From Micromonospora sp. WMMA1947 (lineage in GTDB: Bacteria > Actinomycetota > Actinomycetes > Mycobacteriales > Micromonosporaceae): a stretch of 64,000 bases of DNA. Made by a program: the position numbers and the translations under genes. The notes below the pieces were generated by a model that saw only the letters and a list, made by a program, of their open reading frames with translations, was not told where the DNA came from and searched no databases. Shown piece after piece: positions 27,240 through 36,241 of this stretch (its first letter is position 1; every line of letters starts with the position of its first letter). The stretch covers positions 5,165,001 to 5,229,000 of the forward strand of contig NZ_CP114909.1 in NCBI RefSeq assembly GCF_027497355.1, written 5' to 3'.

Positions 27240-29312
27240 TTATGCGGCTGCCGGCTCCTCGCCTTCCCCGTCTTCGCTGGTGTCGAGACCAACCTCGCGC
27301 GCTAGTTCGGTGGCGGTCATCCGCTGGTCAGCTGCCGCCCGACCCGCATGGTCGAAGCGCACACCCTCGGCCTCCAACACGGTCCGTGGGTCGTCTCGGC
27401 GTTGAGGGTCGGGCCAGCGGAAGTCTGCCGAGATGGCGCCGTCGATCTTCAAGACTCGGTGGGCGTTCGGAACCTGGACACTGGCGAGGCGTCCGGCAAC
27501 CGCGCGGTGGAATACGCCGATCACCTCCGCGATGTCCGAGTAGCTGGTCCAGCGGCCGGCAGGAATGCTGGCAAGAGCCTGGTTCATCAGGGACCAGCGT
27601 GGGCTGGGTGGAGTCACCGCGGCCGATTCGTCGGGGCCCGGCCAAATGAGCAGGACTCGGTCAGCGAGGGCTCGGCCACGCGCGAGGATCTCCGTTCGAC
27701 CCCACCGGGGCGAGTCAGCGATTTCACGATTCATCGCGAGTCCGCTGTCGCGGAGGATCTTCTTCTTGGCCTCGAATCCGTCGTTGGCCAGCTTGGGGTT
27801 GTACGCGGTCAGGCTGAGATTCCCGAGAGTGTGCACCAGAGAGCTGTGTAGTTCCTCGACCGTCTCGTCGGCCTCCAGGTCGGGAGCCAGCATCTCCCGC
27901 CACTCGTCCGTCAGGGACTGCGGCAACACGTGCTCGATGGTGACCTTCGCGGTGTCGAAGTTGATGGGCTCCTTGTGCTCGAAGTCCTCCTCGATACAGC
28001 GCAGCACGTAGCTGCGCTGCGGACCGCGCCCCAGCCAGTAGAAGCTGTTCACCAGCACGGCTTCGCGGATGTACTGGTCGGTGGGGAACTTCTTTCGGAC
28101 CCCTGAAAGCGCCCGCGTGATCGCTTTGGCCGAGGGGACCTGTTCTCCCAGGTCCTTGACCAGCGACATCAAGATTCGATTGGTGTTGGCACTGGCGATG
28201 CCCGCGATCATGCGACGGACCAGGTAGCTCTCGACGACCCGTAGTGCATCAGCGGCTTCGACCGAGCTGAGGCGGCGCGCCTCGTGCGCCAGCAGGACAT
28301 AGAGAGCGATGGGGTGGACCACTGCCGCACCCCAGCGGTCGAGCCGGTCCAACGCCCGCCGCAGGATCGGATCTGCGACTTCGCCCGGCTTCAGAATCTT
28401 GCGGAACAGGCGCGCTTTGTGGTGGAGATCGATGATCCACTCCTCGATCGCGGCCTCACCGGACAATTGGCCGAGGCGCAGCTGCTGCGACTGGTAAATC
28501 GCCTCCTGGGTGGCGCGGTCGTCCCCACGGAGCACCAGGTCCAGCCAGACCAGGTCCTCAAGCTGCTTATCCGTGAGCAACTCCTGAAGAGGCAGCCAAT
28601 GCCGTTCGTAGACGTGGTCACCCCGAGCGGGCAGGCGCATGAAGAGGTAGTTTCGCAGCAGGTCCGCCTGGGTGAGAGGCTGGCCGGTGTAGTTGAGTGA
28701 CTCGAAGATGCGGTGGACGTTGTCATCCGGGTGGGCGGCGATTTCCACGAGGCTCAACCTCGCCGCTACCGCCTGCTCGATCCGAATCAGATCATGGTCA
28801 TCGTCCGGGTCGTCGGCTTGGACGAGCGCGGCCCGAAAAAAGCGATAGGCCTCGCCGATCCGATCCTCACCACCAGCACCGGGGTCCCTTTCCACGAGCG
28901 CCAACCACGCCGCTCGGTCGGCCTTCGTGGGTAGAAGCGTGTATCGCTCCATCCCCGACGCATACTTGTTGAACAGGTACATGTCGTCGATCTTGGCCGC
29001 TAGCTGCGCGTCGGACTCTTGAACGTGATCCCGAATCGCACACAGCAGGATACTCAGTGTCGTCAACCGTTGTTGCCCGTCCACGACGAGCCAGCTCTGC
29101 ACGCCGGTCGGCGTGTTAGCCGGACTCGGCGCGAGGACCACCGAACCGAGGAAGTGTGTGGCGTTGTCACTCACCTCCGTCACCCGCATCACGTCAGCCC
29201 AAACCTGTGCGAGATCTTTGCGCTTCCAGCTGTAGCGGCGCTGGTAGAGCGGTACGACATACTGCTTCTCGCCTTGCAGCAGGTTTCGGACGGTCGTCTC
29301 GTTCGCCTTCAA
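27240..29312 (-). CDS. DUF262-DUF1524 (GmrSD/BrxU-type) nuclease fused to an alkyltransferase-like domain
   Basis: A 690-residue protein. The start is TTG 29312, chosen because GGGGAG sits eight bases upstream and the DUF262 motif begins soon after. DUF262 shows VPLYQRRYSW and VVDGQQRLTTL, the NTP-binding/hydrolysis signature of GmrS. DUF1524 shows TIEHVLPQS and GNLSLT, the HNH-like nuclease of GmrD. The last 130 residues match the DNA-binding domain of O6-alkylguanine transferases (IPAGRWTSYSDIAEVIG, then AHRVLKIDG), but the catalytic PCHR cysteine is replaced (PNAHR), as in alkyltransferase-like proteins. GmrSD-type enzymes cut phage DNA carrying modified bases; the ATL domain could add modified-base recognition (inference). 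It is divergent from the predicted nuclease at 29691. Confidence 0.87.
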   Translation of the reverse strand: MKANETTVRNLLQGEKQYVVPLYQRRYSWKRKDLAQVWADVMRVTEVSDNATHFLGSVVLAPSPANTPTGVQSWLVVDGQQRLTTLSILLCAIRDHVQESDAQLAAKIDDMYLFNKYASGMERYTLLPTKADRAAWLALVERDPGAGGEDRIGEAYRFFRAALVQADDPDDDHDLIRIEQAVAARLSLVEIAAHPDDNVHRIFESLNYTGQPLTQADLLRNYLFMRLPARGDHVYERHWLPLQELLTDKQLEDLVWLDLVLRGDDRATQEAIYQSQQLRLGQLSGEAAIEEWIIDLHHKARLFRKILKPGEVADPILRRALDRLDRWGAAVVHPIALYVLLAHEARRLSSVEAADALRVVESYLVRRMIAGIASANTNRILMSLVKDLGEQVPSAKAITRALSGVRKKFPTDQYIREAVLVNSFYWLGRGPQRSYVLRCIEEDFEHKEPINFDTAKVTIEHVLPQSLTDEWREMLAPDLEADETVEELHSSLVHTLGNLSLTAYNPKLANDGFEAKKKILRDSGLAMNREIADSPRWGRTEILARGRALADRVLLIWPGPDESAAVTPPSPRWSLMNQALASIPAGRWTSYSDIAEVIGVFHRAVAGRLASVQVPNAHRVLKIDGAISADFRWPDPQRRDDPRTVLEAEGVRFDHAGRAAADQRMTATELAREVGLDTSEDGEGEEPAAA

Positions 29313-29690
29313 GTAATCTCCCCGGGGACGATGCAGCTCAGCCGCGCGGGCGCGGAAGCCGTGCCCAATACTGCTACCGGTCCATTCCGGATGGTGTCAA
29401 TGAGACTGTAGGAATATCGGCTGTTCGACCTCGTCGCCGAAATCGCCACGAGCGCCCATGCGGGGTAGCCGCTTCCACCTCCGTAGCATCTTGACGCCCG
29501 CCTCGCCTGCGGCTTGGCGCCTTCGCCCCTGGGACCGCGCCATTGCTCCTGACGCCGGGCTGCCACCGCCCAGGACTGCCCAGACCAACCAGAACTCTGC
29601 GCGCGGCACTCCGACCGCATTGACAGTGAGCATTTGATCGGCAACCCTGGGTGTCCGAGACGAACGCTGTGCCTCACCCTGGGGGTAAGC
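29313..29690. promoter_or_regulatory. 378-bp divergent intergenic region
   Basis: It separates the minus-strand DUF262 gene from the plus-strand nuclease gene and must hold both promoters. On the plus strand TTGACA occurs at 29620-29625, but no convincing -10 follows at 17-18 bases. GGGGAG (minus) and GGGGG (plus) ribosome sites lie at the two edges. No gene is supported inside. Confidence 0.4.
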
Positions 29691-31103
29691 GTGAAGATCG
29701 AATCACTGGTGCGCTCTCTCGGTGCCGAGTCGACACTCGCGGCCGAGTCCTCCGAGCAACTCGTCAGCGACGTGCTCGCGTACGCCAAGGAACGCGCCCG
29801 GGACAACGACGCCTACCGCTACGGCAAGCCGCCGACGTGGATCCGCATCGGTGCCGCGATTCGCACCAGTCCGGCACAGGTGCTGCACGAACTGGGCGTG
29901 GCCACCACGTTCCTGACCGCGTCGCCGCTGGCGCAGGTGGCCCGACACTGGGCCCATGTCCGCTACTGCGCGACGCTGGACGTACGCGATGGTCATCTCG
30001 CGTTGTCCCAGCATGCTGGCAACGTCGTTCATCACCACAAGGTGGCCCAGTCGGAGCAGTTGGGCATCGGCTTGGCCCTGGTAGTGGCGAAGGAGGTGCT
30101 GCGACGGCAGTATCCGCGCTGGGACTTCCACGCCGTCGACGCGGAGGTGGCGTTGAAGGCCGGCTTCCTCGACGGCGTGGGCGAGGTCGCCACCACGCCG
30201 AGGACCACGAAACGACCGGACTACATCCTGCTGGGCCACCACCGCTCCGGCCGGCGCAACGGCATGAAGATCGTCGTCCTGGAGTGCAAGGGCACCCACC
30301 AGTCCCCGGGCTTCGCTCATGGACAGCTTGCCCGCGCGGCCGTCCAGGTGGACGCGCTGCGGGTGGGCGGGCGCAGCCAGCCGTCGCTCATGGTGGCCTC
30401 CTACCTGTCCCGGACACGGATCACCTCGTACGTGCTTGACCCGCCGGGGGACGACGAGCTGTGGTCGGGCGCGGACGACGAGCTGGACGAGCTGCTGGGT
30501 GGTGCACCCGGCGACCAGGACTGGCGGCCGCAACCCGCACCGCCCGACGAGGCCCGCACCTGGGAGGTGCCGGCCGACGCCGATCTCCGGGCCGAGGCTT
30601 CGGACGTCTCCCCTGCCGAGGATCTGCCCCCCGGTCGCCCCGACGTGTTCGACATTCCCGCTGAGCGGCGTGGCTGGTTCACCCAGATCCTGACCCGCGC
30701 CGCAGCGGCGACGGCACTTCTCTTTGCGGGGGACAACGGCACCGCGCGTGCGTACGCGACACCTCGCCAGCGTGACGAACAGCCCGATCTCGGCCAGCAG
30801 ACGTTGTTCGAGATCGACCTGCCGTGGGCGTCGAGCACTGCGCGTACGCTCCGGCTGCCCAACGGTCTGCGAGCGGAGGGCACCCGCTACCGAGCGCCCC
30901 TGCCGGACGGCGAGATTCTGGAGGTCTTCCGCGGTGTGGAGAGCAGCCTCTACCGGCAGCTCGCGGACGGTCAGCTCGGCGCGTATTTCCGCGCAGCACC
31001 GCAAACCTTTCGCCAGTGGGCGCGAACCCCGCTGAACGGCGGGGTGCTGTCGGTCGGCCGCGATGGCACGGTCCTCGCCGTGCGACGCGCAGAGAGGCAC
31101 TGA
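29691..31103 (+). CDS. Predicted PD-(D/E)xK nuclease, uncharacterised family
   Basis: A 470-residue protein. GTG 29691 is chosen because GGGGG lies six bases upstream; the frame extends 19 codons further back without support. I recognise no named family. A restriction-endonuclease-like signature is visible: RPDYILLG (Asp177), then KIVVLECKG (Glu198-x-Lys200), followed by a helix with GQLARAAVQ. The N-terminal 170 residues are mixed helix/strand, and a Pro/Asp/Glu-rich linker near 270-330 precedes a C-terminal domain of unknown fold. It is divergent from the DUF262-DUF1524 protein. A DNA-cleaving role in the same defence module is inferred from motif and neighbours. Confidence 0.65.
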   Translation: MKIESLVRSLGAESTLAAESSEQLVSDVLAYAKERARDNDAYRYGKPPTWIRIGAAIRTSPAQVLHELGVATTFLTASPLAQVARHWAHVRYCATLDVRDGHLALSQHAGNVVHHHKVAQSEQLGIGLALVVAKEVLRRQYPRWDFHAVDAEVALKAGFLDGVGEVATTPRTTKRPDYILLGHHRSGRRNGMKIVVLECKGTHQSPGFAHGQLARAAVQVDALRVGGRSQPSLMVASYLSRTRITSYVLDPPGDDELWSGADDELDELLGGAPGDQDWRPQPAPPDEARTWEVPADADLRAEASDVSPAEDLPPGRPDVFDIPAERRGWFTQILTRAAAATALLFAGDNGTARAYATPRQRDEQPDLGQQTLFEIDLPWASSTARTLRLPNGLRAEGTRYRAPLPDGEILEVFRGVESSLYRQLADGQLGAYFRAAPQTFRQWARTPLNGGVLSVGRDGTVLAVRRAERH

Positions 31104-31458
31104 TCAGGGCGACCGCCCTCGACGAACCGGTTTCGTGCTAGACCGCGGGTAGGTCATTTCGCGATGTCCGTCCCGGCCGCCCGACGCCATACACCTTCTA
31201 CCCACATCTCGTTGAGACCACTTCACCGGCGCGCAAAGCCAGCATCCGAGATGCAGAACAACCTACAACCGTACGCAAAAGGTTGACGCCCGTTGATCGT
31301 GATCGACCAATCATGCGGATCAGTCAGATCGCCGTACGAACGAAGGAGCCGTTCGTCATCCGGCCAGAACGTTCGGTGAATTCCCGCCGCAGCACGTCCG
31401 CCATAGTGTCGACAGCCTCACATACGTGGTCACGCACCCGACGACATCGGAGGCCACC
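31104..31458. other. Intergenic stretch, no gene seen
   Basis: These 355 bases separate the predicted nuclease from the tandem-repeat protein gene. TTGACG near 31272 could be a -35 box, but no matching -10 or repeat structure was found. It presumably contains the promoter of the downstream gene. Confidence 0.4.
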
Positions 31459-32328
31459 GTGGTCATGCGGCGCACCATCGGCGACTGGTATGCTAACGCG
31501 GAGGGCCGCGATTCGGCCGACTTCCGGCGCGACTGGGACAACGACGACCGGCCTGACCGCACTCCCGACTCCTGGCTCGACCGGTTGAAGCCGTCGGAGC
31601 GGCCGGCTGCTGTCCGCCCTTCGCGCCGTTCCGCATCCACCTCGCCGGGCAGCCTTCGTGGCACAGTGCCCACCCAACGCGGTTTGGCGGATGCCGCCCG
31701 CGAGCTCCAGCGCCGGATGCCCGGCATCAAGGACAAGACGCTCGTCCGGCACCTCCGGCAAAGCGGCTGGCTCGACGTCTCCGAAGAGCAGATACGCAAG
31801 GCGCTGCGTGCGAACCCGGCCCGGCTGAGCTCGCAGTCACGAGGAACCACGACGGCGACCACGCCGCCGAGCGCGAACCCGAAGCCGGCGAAGACGAGAA
31901 CGAAGGACGGCGGGACCATCACGATGATCTACCCGCCCACCGACCCTCCCCCGCCGAAGTCGAAGGCCCGAGGAACCATCGAGGTGGTCTCGCCCTCTCC
32001 CGCCACCCGAAAGCCGGCGAAGACCGGCACACCCAGCCGCGAGCGACCCACCTTGGCGGACGTGGTCCGCGAAGTCCAGGCGAGCCGCCCCGGGCTCGGC
32101 ACAAAGAGGTTGACCCAGGAGGTCAGAGCGCGCGGCTGGCAGGGGGCCACCGAAAAGCAGGTCAAGGCCGCCCGGAAGTCCCTCCCCCCGAGCCCACCCG
32201 CGCCCACGCCACCGCCCCGAAGGATCCAGGTTCCGCCCCCGCTTCGGACCGTGCGGACTCCGCGCCCCGACGCCTGCTTTGCGTGTGGCGTCGTGCCTTC
32301 ACCACTCGGGTCGTGCCGTTGTTCCTGA
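31459..32328 (+). CDS. Unknown protein with two helix-rich repeats, Pro-rich linkers and a Cys cluster
   Basis: I do not recognise this gene. GTG 31459 has GGAGG five bases upstream; ATG 31465 in the same frame is equally plausible (287 residues). It contains two copies of a motif of about 42 residues: GLADAARELQRRMPGIKDK near 73-115 and TLADVVREVQASRPGLGTKR near 196-238. Each is followed by L-x-x-x-x-GW and a basic helix, like a small nucleic-acid-binding module. The copies are joined by a Pro/Lys/Thr-rich linker with repeated KPAKT and GTI elements. The C-terminus has Cys271, Cys274, Cys284 and Cys286, a possible zinc knuckle. Net charge is positive. Confidence 0.6.
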   Translation: MVMRRTIGDWYANAEGRDSADFRRDWDNDDRPDRTPDSWLDRLKPSERPAAVRPSRRSASTSPGSLRGTVPTQRGLADAARELQRRMPGIKDKTLVRHLRQSGWLDVSEEQIRKALRANPARLSSQSRGTTTATTPPSANPKPAKTRTKDGGTITMIYPPTDPPPPKSKARGTIEVVSPSPATRKPAKTGTPSRERPTLADVVREVQASRPGLGTKRLTQEVRARGWQGATEKQVKAARKSLPPSPPAPTPPPRRIQVPPPLRTVRTPRPDACFACGVVPSPLGSCRCS

Positions 32329-32591
32329 CAACGCCAACCGTTCAGATCAGCCGCCGAACCGTTGCGCCGAGCCGATACAGCGGCCCGGCGCGACGACCGA
32401 TGGTGTCAAGGTGACATCGGTGGGAGCGGATGAACATGACGTGGTCGCCGAGTGGCCTTTTGTACCGAGTGGACGGACGCTTCTGATCTATCGGCGGCCA
32501 GGTGCGCCCGCGTAGCCTGACCCACTGCGGCCGAGCGCGACGTGGCTCAGACCGCCCACCCCACGCGCCTCGACCCCAAGGAGTTCCCGGC

Positions 32592-33277
32592 ATGACCTCG
32601 GATGCCCTCGACGGATCGGTTTCGGAAGCAGCCGTACCCGGGCAGCGGGTCCTCGACCTTTTGGACAAGGCCATCGCCGTTCAAAGCCCGCTGGTACGCA
32701 AGAACATCGCCCGGGCCGCCAGCGAAACCCGGAGGCGACACCTGAGGAGGTGATCCGCAACCTGGAGCGGATGTACGTCAGCGCCTTGACCGGTACGGGC
32801 GCCGCGGTCGGCGGGGCTGCTGCCGCGCCCGGCGTCGGAACGGGCATCGCCCTGGCGCTGTCGGCCGGCGAGGTGCTCTCCTCCCTCGAACTGAGCGCCC
32901 TCTTCGCGCTCTCGATCGCCGAAGTCCATGGAGTCGGCATCGACGAAATCGAACGCCGCCGCACCATCGTCATGGGCATCATGCTCGGCGGATCCGGCTC
33001 CGCCACCATCACCAAGGTCGCTGAGCGCACGGGGCAACACTGGGGCCGCCAGGTCGTCGCGAAGGTGCCGCTGGAAACGTTGCGGCAGATCAACAAGATC
33101 CTGGGCAAGAACTTCATCACGAAGTACGGAACCAAGCAGGGAATCATCGTTCTCGGGCGGGTGGCGCCGTTCGGGATCGGCGCGTTGATCGGTGGCGGTG
33201 CCAACGCCGCTATGGCCACCCTCGCGGTAAAGGCCAGCCGCCGCGCGTTCGGCCCGCCCCCGCCGTCGTGGCCATAA
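32592..33277 (+). pseudogene. Hydrophobic EcsC-like protein, frameshifted
   Basis: ATG 32592 follows AAGGAG. The first frame encodes MTSDALDGSVSEAAVPGQRV and a helix ending VRKNIARA, then runs into TGA at 32751-32753. The +2 frame reads RNPEATPEEVIRNLERMY from about 32724 and continues to 33277 with Gly/Ala-rich hydrophobic helices (ALTGTGAAVGGAAAAPGVG, TIVMGIMLGGSG). Adding one base in the cccgggcc run near 32711-32717 gives one continuous protein of about 229 residues. The family resembles EcsC-type membrane-associated proteins; function is unknown. Real decay and a sequencing error are both possible. Confidence 0.6.
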
Positions 33278-33295
33278 CGGGGGTACGCGCTGCCG

Positions 33296-34063
33296 TCAGC
33301 CACCGGCCGTCCCGTACGCGCCGCGCTCGACAACGGAGGGCTTGGCCGGAAACTGCGCCAGGTCGGTCCAGTCCTCCAGCGCGGCGACGAGGATCTTCTT
33401 GACCTGAGTCTTGGTCTCCTCAAGCGCAAGGTCGATGAAGCACTGGCATCTCGTCAGGTCGTCCCCGTTGATCACGCACAAGAGCACGCCAGCCACCTGT
33501 AGTCCCCGGGCCGTCGCGACCATCTTGGCGTCCGATGGCAGCGGGATGCGGGACGCGAGTTCGCGGGCGAACGACTGCACGACCCGATTTCCGCCCAGGA
33601 GTGAGGCAAGCCAGGCGGCGACCGCTCCGACCAGGTCGTGCAGCTTCTTCTTGCCCGCCAGGATCGCCCCGGCCAGGCGTGCCAGCAGCTTGCACCGCCT
33701 CCGCCGCCGGCGGCTGAAGAGTCGCTTCCAGGTCTCCTCGGTCACGTACTCCGTGGCGCGGTCCGACACGACCTCGACCCACCCGTCGGTGAGGACGGTG
33801 GCGCAGAATTCGGCGGCCTTCTGGACCCGCTCCTGATCGCGACGGTCCCTGGCACCACCGCCTACGCCTCGGGGCGCGGCGCTCATGCCGGTGACCCGCC
33901 GCCTCGGGTGTGACGCGCGGGCACTCCCCCGCGTCTTCCTCTCCTTGGGATGCCGTGGGCCCGCCTCCGGCATCCCGGGGTGCTTGTGGCAACGAATCCC
34001 CGCGATCCGTACAGGGTTCTTGCAGAGGGTGTTGTCCTGGCACCGCGCGCGGCACTTCGGCAT
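33296..34063 (-). CDS. Hypothetical protein with N-terminal CxxxC-type zinc motif
   Basis: A 255-residue protein from ATG 34063, converging on the EcsC-like gene (18-base gap). The N-terminus CRARCQDNTLCKNPV ... CHKH resembles the short Cys/His module seen at the start of many actinobacterial hypothetical proteins. A basic linker, a run of arginines near residue 120, a hydrophobic helix (LVGAVAAWLASLLGG) and a Cys pair (CQCF) follow. The coding frame is supported by third-position GC and the Cys/His motif, but no function is recognisable. Confidence 0.55.
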   Translation of the reverse strand: MPKCRARCQDNTLCKNPVRIAGIRCHKHPGMPEAGPRHPKERKTRGSARASHPRRRVTGMSAAPRGVGGGARDRRDQERVQKAAEFCATVLTDGWVEVVSDRATEYVTEETWKRLFSRRRRRRCKLLARLAGAILAGKKKLHDLVGAVAAWLASLLGGNRVVQSFARELASRIPLPSDAKMVATARGLQVAGVLLCVINGDDLTRCQCFIDLALEETKTQVKKILVAALEDWTDLAQFPAKPSVVERGAYGTAGG

Positions 34064-34341
34064 CTGACAATCATCACCACGCCCGGCCGGAATGACTGTC
34101 AGAAGATATACGGGTGCGCATTCGCGGTTTTCGGAAGTACGTCGTCTTCACGGCCCCGGCATGGGAATTGCATGAGCGTGAATAGCGCGTCGTGGTCTTG
34201 TAGAGTTAGGTGTCGTAATTGTTTTGCGGTCACGGTTCCGAAGAATAGTCATGCCAGCGGATAGGCGTTGCGGCGGCGGCTTGGCTTCTCGTGCCTTCAT
34301 GACCGCTCACTTTTCAGGCCACAGTCGCGTTACCTTGCAGG
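34064..34341. other. AT-richer intergenic stretch, no gene seen
   Basis: These 278 bases are visibly lower in GC than both neighbours. No coding frame with actinomycete codon bias, and no hairpin, was found. It probably holds the promoter of the minus-strand gene ending at 33296. Confidence 0.35.
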
Positions 34342-34593
34342 TCAGCGGCGCAGGCGGCGGGAGCACTCGCCGTCGTGGCCGTCGCGGAGCACGCAGCGCC
34401 GACCGCCCGGCATCCGCAGATCGCAGAAGACGCGGTGCCGCAGGGACTGCTTGTCCTCCTCGGAGACGGTCATCTCCCCCGGGTCCATCATCGGCAGCAC
34501 GGTGATCCACCGGCCGACGACCCGGGCCAGCCGCTGCGCGGCCGGCAGGTCGGCGGCGACGACCGGGAGGTGAATCACGTACCGTCCGCTCAC
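34342..34593 (-). CDS. Small hypothetical protein
   Basis: An 83-residue protein from GTG 34593, which overlaps the stop of the DivIVA-like gene (GTGA), so the two are coupled. It begins with the strand pattern RYVIHLPVVAADLPAAQRLA and ends with a Cys/Arg-rich tail (FCDLRMPGGRRCVLRDGHDG). I do not recognise the family. It belongs to the small cluster accompanying the XRE/DUF397 genes. Confidence 0.6.
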   Translation of the reverse strand: MSGRYVIHLPVVAADLPAAQRLARVVGRWITVLPMMDPGEMTVSEEDKQSLRHRVFCDLRMPGGRRCVLRDGHDGECSRRLRR

Positions 34594-34877
34594 CGCCGAC
34601 CGCCCTCGGCCTGCTCGGACTGCCACCGGCGCAGCGCGACCTTGATCCGCAAGGTCTCCCGCCGGCTCTGCGCCAGCGCGTCGTAGACGGCAGCCATGTC
34701 AACGGCGACCCGGTCGAGGAAGGCGTACACCTCATCGGGGTTGAGGCCGCGGCGCCCGAGCCGGGCGGGCGGGAAGCGGCGCTCACGCACCTGCCACGGC
34801 AGCAGACTGGGGTACGCGCGGGAGCGGTACGTCGTCCCGGCGCCCTCGGCGAACGGCCTCTGGTTGCGGACGGTCAT
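34590..34877 (-). CDS. DivIVA-domain small protein
   Basis: A 95-residue protein from ATG 34877. The centre reads WQVRERRFPPARLGRRGLNP followed by DEVYAFLDRVAVDMAAVYDA, the F-x-x-x-x-x-GLNPDEVYAFLD pattern typical of short actinobacterial DivIVA-domain proteins. The remainder is a helix (RRETLRIKVALRRWQSE). DivIVA domains bind curved membrane or act as coiled-coil scaffolds; the specific role is unknown. The following gene starts inside its stop codon. Confidence 0.7.
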   Translation of the reverse strand: MTVRNQRPFAEGAGTTYRSRAYPSLLPWQVRERRFPPARLGRRGLNPDEVYAFLDRVAVDMAAVYDALAQSRRETLRIKVALRRWQSEQAEGGRR

Positions 34878-35359
34878 AGGTGCCTGCCTTCCTGGTCGTG
34901 GATGGGGTGGGTCCACCCGCCCTCCCCGCACGGGCCGACCCACCCCGCCCGAACACCGCAGCTTCGCTCAGCGGTACGGCATCCGGGCTGGTCGGTGAGG
35001 GGTTGCTTGGGGAGCGCGGCGGCCGATTCGGGGGCACCTCGGCCGCCGCACTGGCCATCCTGGGACAGTTCCCGGTGAATGAGCAACATTTACGGCCACG
35101 ATTTCCGCGGTCTGCGCCGATTTTCTTTTCCGGAGCCGCGAGACGTTCCACGGGAAGGCCCGGCAGTGTTGCGCAACGGAAGAGGCAGCCGCTCATGGGA
35201 ATTGCGTGATGATGACTGGTGTCGGGGGTGTCTTGTATGGTCAGACACGTGAGTCGCTTCGTCAGCACGAAGCGCAAGGCAAGCGCTTTTCAGATAACCG
35301 TTCCGCGTTTCACCGATGGCGTCCGGATGTAACAAAACGCAACAAGAAAGGGGTGGCCG
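34878..35359. promoter_or_regulatory. 482-bp divergent region with two short inverted repeats
   Basis: It lies between the DivIVA-like gene (minus) and the XRE regulator (plus). GTGTCT (35228-35233) is the inverse of AGACAC (35243-35248). CGCTTCGT (35255-35262) is the inverse of ACGAAGCG (35267-35274) with a 4-base loop. Both could be operators for the XRE regulator. No coding frame in this stretch is convincing. Confidence 0.4.
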
Positions 35360-36241
35360 ATGGCCGACGACATGGGCTCGACAGTCCCCAGGAGACAGCT
35401 CGGGCGAGCGCTACGCGACCTGCGCACCGAAGCCCGCATGACCCTCGACGGCGCGGCCGAGGCCATGCAGTGCAGCCGGCAGAAGATGTGGCGCATCGAG
35501 ACCGGCCTCGGCCCCACCCGCGCCGTCGACGTCAAGGCCATGTGCGAGCTGTACGCCGCCACCCCCGAGCTGACCACCGCCCTCGTCGCCCTGGCCAACG
35601 AGACCAAGGCCAAGGGCTGGTGGCACTCCTACGGCGACGCCATCCCCGACTGGTTCGAGCTGTACGTCGGCCTGGAATCCGCCGCCTCCCGCCTACGCGG
35701 GTATGACGAGTCGCTGATCCCCGGTCTCCTTCAGACCGAGGCGTACGCCCGAGGCGTCTTCCAGAACCGCACGGACATGAGCGATGACGACTTGGAGCAG
35801 TTCATCAGTGTGCGACTTCAGCGACAGGGTCTCCTGCGGCGACGCCTGCCAAAGGCACCCACGCTCAGCTCCGTGCTCGCCGAGTCGCTGCTGATCAAGC
35901 AAGTTGGCGACCGAGCGGTGATGGCCGATCAACTACGACACCTGCTCGACCTCTCCGAGTCGCCGAACATCTCCGTCCGCATCCTGCCCCTGTCCGCAGG
36001 AGCGCACTACGGAGCCCTCGCCGGGACCTTCATGATGCTCGACTTCCCGCTGACCAACCGGACCACCCCGGAGCCGTCTGTCGTCTACAGCGAATCCCTC
36101 ACCGGCGCCCTCTACCTCGACCGTCCCGATGAGATCGCCGCCTACGAAAAAGTGTGGGCCAGCCTCGATCTGCTTGCCCTCGATGAGCAACAATCGAGGC
36201 ATCTGATCAACAAGATCATCGGAGAGGTTCACCATGGCTAA
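35360..36241 (+). CDS. XRE-family helix-turn-helix regulator with DUF5753 domain
   Basis: A 293-residue protein from ATG 35360 with GAAAGGGG upstream. The N-terminal HTH is LGRALRDLRTEARMTLDGAA then SRQKMWRIETG. The rest is the actinobacterial DUF5753 domain (WFELYVGLESAASRLRGYD, LIPGLLQTEAYAR, SVRILPLSAG). These regulators are numerous in streptomycetes and relatives and normally precede a DUF397 gene, as here. Its stop overlaps the DUF397 start by eight bases. It probably controls its own pair and possibly neighbouring genes. Confidence 0.92.
   Translation: MADDMGSTVPRRQLGRALRDLRTEARMTLDGAAEAMQCSRQKMWRIETGLGPTRAVDVKAMCELYAATPELTTALVALANETKAKGWWHSYGDAIPDWFELYVGLESAASRLRGYDESLIPGLLQTEAYARGVFQNRTDMSDDDLEQFISVRLQRQGLLRRRLPKAPTLSSVLAESLLIKQVGDRAVMADQLRHLLDLSESPNISVRILPLSAGAHYGALAGTFMMLDFPLTNRTTPEPSVVYSESLTGALYLDRPDEIAAYEKVWASLDLLALDEQQSRHLINKIIGEVHHG

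Noticed and set aside
33420..34070. A 216-codon alternative minus-strand frame overlapping the Cys-motif hypothetical
   Set aside because: Arg/Gly/Pro-rich without motif; the overlapping frame with CRARC ... CHKH is more protein-like.
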